Source: an uncultured Butyricicoccus sp. (GTDB lineage Bacteria; Bacillota; Clostridia; Oscillospirales; Butyricicoccaceae). From it: a stretch of 11,081 nt of DNA. Below, in pieces: positions 6,785-11,081 of this stretch (the stretch's first letter is position 1; each line of letters starts with the position of its first letter). Location: the NCBI GenBank assembly GCA_900555465.1, contig USLE01000018.1, positions 1-11,081 of the forward strand, given 5' to 3'. The notes under the pieces were generated by a model. That model did not search any database and was not told the DNA's origin. It was given only the letters and a program-made list of their open reading frames with translations. The position numbers and the translations under genes are program-made.

Positions 6785-6955
6785 CTATAAGTTTTCATTC
6801 AGAAACATGCGGATGCTCTCCGTTGGGATCCGCCACTCCCGGCCGACCTTAACGGCCGGGAGTTCTTCATTTGCAATCATTTTGCGGATTTGCTGGCGCG
6901 TGGTCTTGAGCAGCTGCGCCGCTTCCTTGACAGTCAGGATCTCACTCAGTCCCAC
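6785..6955 (-). CDS. Excisionase-family DNA-binding protein (HTH_17, MerR-like fold)
   Basis: 56 residues from GTG 6955. It reads EILTVKEAAQLLKTTRQQIR, then KMIANEELPAVKVGREWRIP, ending SIRMFLNENL. This is the compact winged-helix pattern of excisionase/HTH_17 proteins: helix-turn-helix at about 8-25 and the wing LPAxKVGREWRIP at 32-44. Length is normal. Its GTG start overlaps the upstream stop by 10 bp, with AAAGGAAG as ribosome site inside the upstream gene, so the two are co-translated. Such proteins bend DNA at attachment sites and steer a tyrosine recombinase to excision. No recombinase gene lies nearby, so here it may be a relic or act purely as a regulator. Confidence 0.85.
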   Translation of the reverse strand: MGLSEILTVKEAAQLLKTTRQQIRKMIANEELPAVKVGREWRIPTESIRMFLNENL

Positions 6956-7221
6956 GGGCCGCGCTTCCTTTCGGATTCGTTGTTGTCCCAGGGATCGTTC
7001 TGCTTGTTATCCGACTGGTTGCGCTGCTCTTTGCAGATGTAATTGTGCAGCTTGCGCACCATCTGCTTGCGGAATCCCCAGTTACCGTACTGGTCTTCCT
7101 GCGGATAGATTTTGTACTTCTCAGAATAGCGCTGAAGTTCCATCATCTCCATCTCAAACAGTCGGCAGACTTCCGCTATCGTGTAAAAATACTTCATGTT
7201 CTTGTAGTCTATGTATTTCAT
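6946..7221 (-). CDS. Small conserved mobile-element protein, helix-turn-helix-like N-terminus
   Basis: 91 residues from ATG 7221, chosen because AAGGAG lies 7-8 nt upstream; an in-frame extension upstream is poor in codons and runs into the inverted repeat. The N-terminal half (YFYTIAEVCRLFEMEMMELQ, then KYKIYPQEDQYGNWGFRK) looks like a small MerR/winged-helix-type fold. The C-terminal third is polar and charged (NQSDNKQNDPWDNNESERKR), probably disordered. It overlaps the xis start by 10 bp and follows the replication gene, a layout I associate with Firmicutes integrative elements. I infer a DNA-binding accessory role in excision or replication; no named family is certain. Confidence 0.65.
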   Translation of the reverse strand: MKYIDYKNMKYFYTIAEVCRLFEMEMMELQRYSEKYKIYPQEDQYGNWGFRKQMVRKLHNYICKEQRNQSDNKQNDPWDNNESERKRGPWD

Positions 7222-7246
7222 GAATAGGCACTCCTTGCGGTGAATT

Positions 7247-7301
7247 AAGATTTGGCAGCAGAGTGGAACGCAGTACACTGCATTTCCCGCTGCCTTATCT
7301 T
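7247..7301. repeat. 55-nt multi-stem inverted repeat between rep and the downstream gene
   Basis: Nested arms on the plus strand: AAGAT (7247-7251)/ATCTT (7297-7301), GGCAGC (7254-7259)/GCTGCC (7289-7294), GGAA (7265-7268)/TTCC (7284-7287), and GCAGT (7270-7274)/ACTGC (7277-7281). There is no T-run on either side, so it is not a typical terminator. A single-strand origin, a recombination site or a structured leader are all possible. Confidence 0.55.
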
Positions 7302-7319
7302 CATGTTAGGCATTTCAAT

Positions 7320-8531
7320 CTAAATCACGATGCTTATCAGTCCAAAAAAGACATAAAATGAGCAGTTATTTCCATTTCGGTTCGGATAATTGCACGTAAA
7401 CCGGATCTTTACCAACTGTCCGCAGAATCTCTGCCAGACTTGGCATGCGGAATGCGGCATATCCTTTTTCCGCAGAGGGATCGGGTTGATACCGAGCTTC
7501 TCAAATTTTTCAAGCAACCTTTCGGTTGGAACCCCTTGCCGGGCCATCCCGTGCAGCATCGCGTCAATCGACTGTTTGCGCAGCATCTGATTTAACAGCG
7601 TCAGCATCCGTTCGCGGGTATCAGGTTTAAAACTCGACTGCTCGATCCGCTTCTGTGCTTCATCATAAGCAACGTAATCAAGCTGCGGATAGCACTTCTC
7701 GACCAACTTCAAAATGCGCGGTTTGCTTTCCTGTATCAGCAGCCAGAGAATATCCAGCGGGTCATCTATACCGGCATCTTTCTCGATGGATTTGATTTTA
7801 TCCCGACTATAATGAACCTCAATACGCAGTACGCTGGCTGGCAATCCCTCATATGCAACCGCAAGATCGTTTTCGTCCATCTGGTAGGTCTTATCATAGC
7901 TGACGAGCTCTTGAGAACCACAGGCGATTTGGATGCAGTGCTTGTTGTATTTGTTCGCCTTTTTTCTATCCTTGTGCTGGTAGAATCTACGTTCATACTT
8001 TTTCGGTGTGGCAGTTTCCCGCAGTAAGCGCACCAGCTCGCGGAACACCTTTTTGTTGCTGCAGCGGATATTGGTGCACAGGTCAACACGTGTGAGGTAA
8101 TACCGGCGCATATCGTTCTCGAATGATGTTTTGCGGAAGAGGTGCCGAAATGTCTTTTCAAGCAATTCGAAACTGCCCTCGTCCGGTGGAAGGATGCCGA
8201 GATACCCGCTTTGCGGATAGACCAGCTTGCGGGGATTGACGATCATGCGGATAAAATGGGTGTTTTTGTCCTTCCCGGTGTCGTTCCGCTCTAATCGAAT
8301 TCTAATGCCTGCGTCTGCATATCGTGTGCAGATATAATGACCGCTCTGTTTATCCAGATAGATCCAATGCTCGCCGGTTTCCTCCTGATCTGCAAACAAC
8401 CTCTGTTTGCATTTCTTCCATTCGGATTTGCTGAGTTTCATGGATAATTCAAAGGTGTGGATGGAGAAACCATCTGGTTCCAATGTGATTTCTGCCTGTC
8501 TGCGTTTCCGTATTTTTTTACTTTTTGCCAT
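7320..8531 (-). CDS. Rolling-circle-type replication initiation protein, likely frameshifted near its 3' end
   Basis: 403 residues from ATG 8531, with AGGAGG 8 nt upstream. A basic N-terminus (AKSKKIRKRR) is followed by a Rep-like core: RVDLCTNI (148-155, the RxDL strand of initiator families), a basic patch (KDRKKANKYNKH), YDKTYQMDE (212-220) and LRIEVHYSRDKIKS (235-248). These suit the Rep_trans/phage-plasmid initiator group that nicks a double-strand origin; the catalytic Tyr cannot be picked with certainty. After Lys355-Lys356 (AAA AAG, 7464-7469) the zero frame becomes unnatural (FTCNYPNRNGNNCSFYVFF). The -1 frame gives 32 natural-looking residues, GYAAFRMPSLAEILRTVG then KDPVYVQLSEPKWK, with a stop at 7366-7368. 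So either an A was lost from the A-run or a -1 ribosomal slip makes a 388-residue protein. Confidence 0.7.
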   Translation of the reverse strand: MAKSKKIRKRRQAEITLEPDGFSIHTFELSMKLSKSEWKKCKQRLFADQEETGEHWIYLDKQSGHYICTRYADAGIRIRLERNDTGKDKNTHFIRMIVNPRKLVYPQSGYLGILPPDEGSFELLEKTFRHLFRKTSFENDMRRYYLTRVDLCTNIRCSNKKVFRELVRLLRETATPKKYERRFYQHKDRKKANKYNKHCIQIACGSQELVSYDKTYQMDENDLAVAYEGLPASVLRIEVHYSRDKIKSIEKDAGIDDPLDILWLLIQESKPRILKLVEKCYPQLDYVAYDEAQKRIEQSSFKPDTRERMLTLLNQMLRKQSIDAMLHGMARQGVPTERLLEKFEKLGINPIPLRKKDMPHSACQVWQRFCGQLVKIRFTCNYPNRNGNNCSFYVFFGLISIVI

Positions 8532-8533
8532 AG

Positions 8534-8579
8534 AAAAAGCCTCCTGACAAATTGGATTTATTCCAATGTCAAAAGGCTT
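8534..8579 (-). promoter_or_regulatory. Attenuator-like hairpin overlapping the rep ribosome site
   Basis: On the minus strand AAGCCT (8579-8574) and AGGCTT (8542-8537) close a long stem that also contains TGACATTGGA pairing with TCCAAT..GTCA around ATAAA, followed at once by TTTTT. The second arm includes part of AGGAGG (8545-8540). So folding could both end transcription and hide the ribosome site just before the rep ATG. Confidence 0.5.
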
Positions 8580-8587
8580 GTAAAAAA

Positions 8588-8620
8588 TATACCCCTGATT
8601 TTATGCTTAACATGGGTATA
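8588..8620. repeat. 7-bp inverted repeat (TATACCC/GGGTATA) at the rep promoter
   Basis: TATACCC (8588-8594) and GGGTATA (8614-8620) are perfect inverted copies 19 bp apart. The right arm contains the predicted rep -10. It could be an operator or a leader stem. Confidence 0.35.
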
Positions 8621-8643
8621 GGACCGTGTTCAGCATATTGCAA
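8615..8643 (-). promoter_or_regulatory. Candidate rep promoter
   Basis: Minus strand TTGCAA (8643-8638), 17-bp spacer, TATACC (8620-8615). The predicted start near 8608 gives a leader of about 77 nt that contains the attenuator-like hairpin. Confidence 0.45.
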
Positions 8644-8703
8644 GGCAGATGGTATGAGAGAGTTGTTGAGTAGTTGAGTATTCAATAGGTGTAAGGGTGT
8701 ATA

Positions 8704-8748
8704 AAGGAGAGAAAATCGTTGTCACGACCACAGAAAGAAAAAAGATAA
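8704..8748 (+). other. Truncated start of an unidentified plus-strand gene
   Basis: AAGGAG (8704-8709) is followed after 9 nt by TTG and nine codons (MSRPQKEKR) to a TAA at 8746-8748. The opening xRPxK resembles the start of DUF134-type proteins, but nine codons prove nothing. It could mark the edge of the mobile element where a gene was cut. Confidence 0.2.
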
Positions 8749-9060
8749 TTAATCCCTCATTACTGCCCGGCTCTTCTCATATAGGGCTTCACACGGTTTG
8801 ACAAACTGCCGGATTCCCGCCTACTGCTGCGCATCCCGCTATACGGCAAAAGAAACAAGCGGTTTACGACCTCTGTGATCTGCTGATTTTCCTGATGCGC
8901 TTATTTATCTCTGTTTCCGAGCCGTCAGACACAATCCGTCTATCCGATTTTCATTGCAACGTGCCTCCTGCAGCATTTTCCTATTCAGGTCACTCACAGG
9001 CCCGTTTTTCATCTCCTGGCGATGTCATTTCTAGCTAAGCAGTCCCGCCCCTTCTTCGTA
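8749..9060. other. Gene-free stretch between rep upstream region and the PTS terminator
   Basis: Apart from the weak promoter at 8776-8804, both strands are broken by stops in all frames. I see no RNA gene, no repeat and no recognisable gene fragment. Confidence 0.5.
8776..8804 (-). promoter_or_regulatory. Possible upstream minus-strand promoter toward rep
   Basis: TTGTCA (8804-8799), 17-bp spacer, TATGAG (8781-8776). If used, it would give a leader of about 240 nt before rep. Only the spacing and the -35 are good. Confidence 0.25.
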
Positions 9061-9061
9061 T

Positions 9062-9097
9062 AAGAAAACGCCTGCCCTTCGCTGTGAAGGGCAGGCG
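9062..9097 (-). terminator. Strong intrinsic terminator of the PTS gene
   Basis: CGCCTGCCCTTC (9069-9080) pairs perfectly over 12 bp with 9086-9097, with a 5-nt loop. On the minus strand TTTTCTT follows. It lies about 50 bp after the PTS stop codon. Confidence 0.92.
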
Positions 9098-9149
9098 CCT
9101 GTGCAGTTTTTACCCGGTATATGCAGTGCAGTTCTGAAGTGCACCGGTG

Positions 9150-11081
9150 TTATTCGATCGACAGCGTATCCTCACCATGCGCTGTGTCGCCGGTTTTCAG
9201 CAGCTGGAAGCTGGTGTACGCATCCGAATTGGTGACTACCACGGGCGTTACCGTGCGGTAGCCCGCATCCAAAATAGCCTTTTCATCAAAGCTGCCGATC
9301 AGGTCACCCTTTTTGAGCGTGTCGCCCTCCTTGATGTTGATGGTAAACGGCGCGCCGTTCAGCTGCACGGTGTCGATGCCCAGATGGATGAGCAGCTCAC
9401 AGCCCTCCGGTGTGGTCAGGCCGATGGCGTGCTTGGTGCCGAACACGGTCGTGACCTCGCAGTCTGCCGGGGCATAGACCTGATTGTCCGTAGGATCGAC
9501 TGCAAAGCCGTCCCCCACCATCTTTTCGGAGAATACGCCGTCCGCGACCTCTTCCAGCGGGATGACCCTGCCGCTCAGCGGGCTGGCGATTACGATCGTT
9601 TTGCCGGATGCTGCAGCAGGCGTTGCCTCTGCCGCTGCTGCGGATGCGCCGGCGGCTTCCGCCTTGTCGCTCTCCGGCGAGGCGAGGTAGGCTTCCAGAT
9701 CGGATTTGATGTTGGACACACGTGGTCCATAGACTACCTGTACGCCCTGCCCCTTGCAGATCACGCCGGACGCGCCGGTTTCGCGGAGCAGCTGCTGGTC
9801 CACCTTGGCCGCATCATGCACGGTGCAGCGCAGGCGGGTGATGCAGCAGTCCACATCCGAGATGTTCGCCTTGCCGCCCAGACCCAGCATGATCTGTCGG
9901 GAGAGTTCGTTGTCGCCGCCGGCACTCGCTGCACCCTCGGCGGCATTTTTGGCGTTGACATCCTTGCGGGTGTACAGCTTGATCTCGCTGTCGTCGCGGC
10001 CCGGGGTCTTGTAGTCGAACTTTTTGATCATAAACGAGAACACAAGGTAGTAAACGATGAAATAGATCACGCCCACGACCGGGATCCACAGCCAGCTGGT
10101 CTTGGCGTTGCCCTGCATGATGCCGAACAGTGTCAGGTCGATCAGGCCGCCCGAGAAGGTCAGGCCCACACCGACGTTCAGGATGTGCATGATCATATAG
10201 GACGCGCCCGCAAAGACGCAGTGCACGATATACATGGCCGGGGCAACGAACAGGAAGGTGAATTCAAGCGGCTCGGTGATACCGGTGAGCATGGAGGTCA
10301 GCGCAGCGGACAGCAGCAGGCCGCCGACCGCCTTGCGGTTTTCCGGCTTGGCGCAGCGGTACAGCGCAAATGCCGCACCCGGCAGGCCGAAAATCATCAG
10401 CGGGAATTTACCGGCCATGAAGCGGGTTGCCTCAACCGAAAAATGCGCGATGCCCGGGGTTGCCAGCTCGGCAAAGAAGATGTTCTGCGCGCCCTCGACC
10501 AGCGTGCCGCCGATCATGGCGGTGCCGCCCAGCGCCGTCTGCCAGAACGGGATATAGAACACATGATGCAGGCCGAAGGGGATGAGCGCGCGCTCGATAA
10601 AGCCGTACAGCCAGGTGCCGGCATAGCCCGAGGCGAGCACGAACGCGCCCAGCGCGTTGATGCCGGTCTGGATCACCGGCCAGATGAAATACATGGCGAT
10701 ACCGACCAGCAGGTAGACCGCGGCGGAAATGATCGGCACAAAGCGCGTGCCGCTGAAAAAGCTGAGCACCTGCGGCAGTTGGATTTTATAGAAGCGGTTG
10801 TGCAGTGCCGCTACACCCAGGCCGACGATGATGCCGCCGAACACGCCCATCTGCAGCGAATTGATGCCGAGCACGCTTGCGGTCGCGCCGGACAGGTCGG
10901 GCGCGCCGAAATCGTTGATCATCGCGCCGATCGTCGCGTGCATGACAAAGAAGGCGATGACCGCAGAGAGGGCAGAAACCTCCTTCTCCTGCTTTGCCAT
11001 ACCGATGGCAACGCCGATCGCAAAGATCAGCGGCAGGTTGTCGAACACGACCGAGCCCGCAGAATTGAGCACCTGCAAAAT
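9150..11081 (-). CDS. PTS glucose/N-acetylglucosamine-family permease EIICBA, 5' end cut by window edge
   Basis: About 643 residues are visible; the frame is open at 11081 and the first ~70-80 residues of the membrane domain are missing. Counting from the Leu codon at 11078: EIIC membrane domain to about 355, with FDNLPLIFAIGVAIG, IPFGLHHVFYIPFWQT, FMAGKFPLMIFGLPGAA and the signature GITEPLEF (266-273). EIIB follows at about 391-465 with the phospho-Cys412 in CITRLR. An Ala-rich linker (475-491) leads to EIIA (493-642) with His550 (TKHAIGL) and the phospho-accepting His565 (LIHLGIDT). All phosphotransfer residues are present. It imports and phosphorylates a hexose at the membrane. The sequence most resembles PtsG-type glucose transporters, but GlcNAc cannot be excluded, so I give no symbol. 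It has its own terminator and looks like intact core genome. Confidence 0.95.
   Translation of the reverse strand: MLQVLNSAGSVVFDNLPLIFAIGVAIGMAKQEKEVSALSAVIAFFVMHATIGAMINDFGAPDLSGATASVLGINSLQMGVFGGIIVGLGVAALHNRFYKIQLPQVLSFFSGTRFVPIISAAVYLLVGIAMYFIWPVIQTGINALGAFVLASGYAGTWLYGFIERALIPFGLHHVFYIPFWQTALGGTAMIGGTLVEGAQNIFFAELATPGIAHFSVEATRFMAGKFPLMIFGLPGAAFALYRCAKPENRKAVGGLLLSAALTSMLTGITEPLEFTFLFVAPAMYIVHCVFAGASYMIMHILNVGVGLTFSGGLIDLTLFGIMQGNAKTSWLWIPVVGVIYFIVYYLVFSFMIKKFDYKTPGRDDSEIKLYTRKDVNAKNAAEGAASAGGDNELSRQIMLGLGGKANISDVDCCITRLRCTVHDAAKVDQQLLRETGASGVICKGQGVQVVYGPRVSNIKSDLEAYLASPESDKAEAAGASAAAAEATPAAASGKTIVIASPLSGRVIPLEEVADGVFSEKMVGDGFAVDPTDNQVYAPADCEVTTVFGTKHAIGLTTPEGCELLIHLGIDTVQLNGAPFTINIKEGDTLKKGDLIGSFDEKAILDAGYRTVTPVVVTNSDAYTSFQLLKTGDTAHGEDTLSIE

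Noticed and set aside
8578..8607. Plus-strand promoter (TTGTAA, 18 bp, TATGCT) as source of an antisense RNA against rep
   Set aside because: Its start would be near 8613, to the right of the predicted rep start at about 8608, so the RNA would not cover the short rep leader. Box matches are also modest.
1..11081. CRISPR array, tRNA or rRNA gene
   Set aside because: No regularly spaced repeats, cloverleaf-like sequence or rRNA-like stretch was seen on either strand.

Overview
The window looks like a gut Clostridia chromosome, probably Oscillospirales/Ruminococcaceae-like. This rests on moderately high G+C, a YesMN-type two-component system, a Gram-positive fused PTS EIICBA, an SLH remnant and Firmicutes mobile-element genes; the genus cannot be named. 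Almost every gene is on the minus strand. Layout from the right edge to the left follows.

Right block (9062-11081): the C-terminal ~640 residues of a glucose/GlcNAc-family PTS EIICBA permease, ending at a textbook 12-bp intrinsic terminator.

Middle block (about 5700-8750): a decayed accessory region that is visibly more A+T-rich around the rep gene. It holds a rolling-circle-type replication initiator gene with a likely 3' frameshift, behind a terminator-like hairpin that overlaps its RBS. Next come a 55-nt multi-stem inverted repeat, a small helix-turn-helix-like protein and an overlapping excisionase gene. No integrase follows; in its place are a 33-codon ORF and an unrecognised acidic protein. 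The block ends with the 3' end of an SLH-domain gene (plus strand) abutting a multiply broken uroporphyrinogen-decarboxylase-family methyltransferase (minus strand), each with its own terminator. I read this as a degraded integrative or plasmid-derived element beside two gene remnants.

Left block (1-5588): a consensus-like promoter drives a tightly coupled three-gene operon: membrane histidine kinase, AraC-type response regulator and extracellular solute-binding protein, with ATGA overlaps at both junctions. No permease or ATPase gene is nearby, so the binding protein may be a co-sensor for the kinase. Downstream is a secreted PHB-depolymerase/feruloyl-esterase-like protein, cut by the window edge, with its own RBS and promoter region. 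That region carries two 13-bp direct repeats that could be the operator of the AraC-type regulator. The nucleophile elbow of this protein reads GYEEG instead of GxSxG, so it may not be a serine hydrolase.

The most unusual signals are the Ser-to-Glu elbow, the orphan HK-RR-binding-protein trio with its candidate operator, the rep attenuator and frameshift, and the structured repeat between rep and its neighbour.
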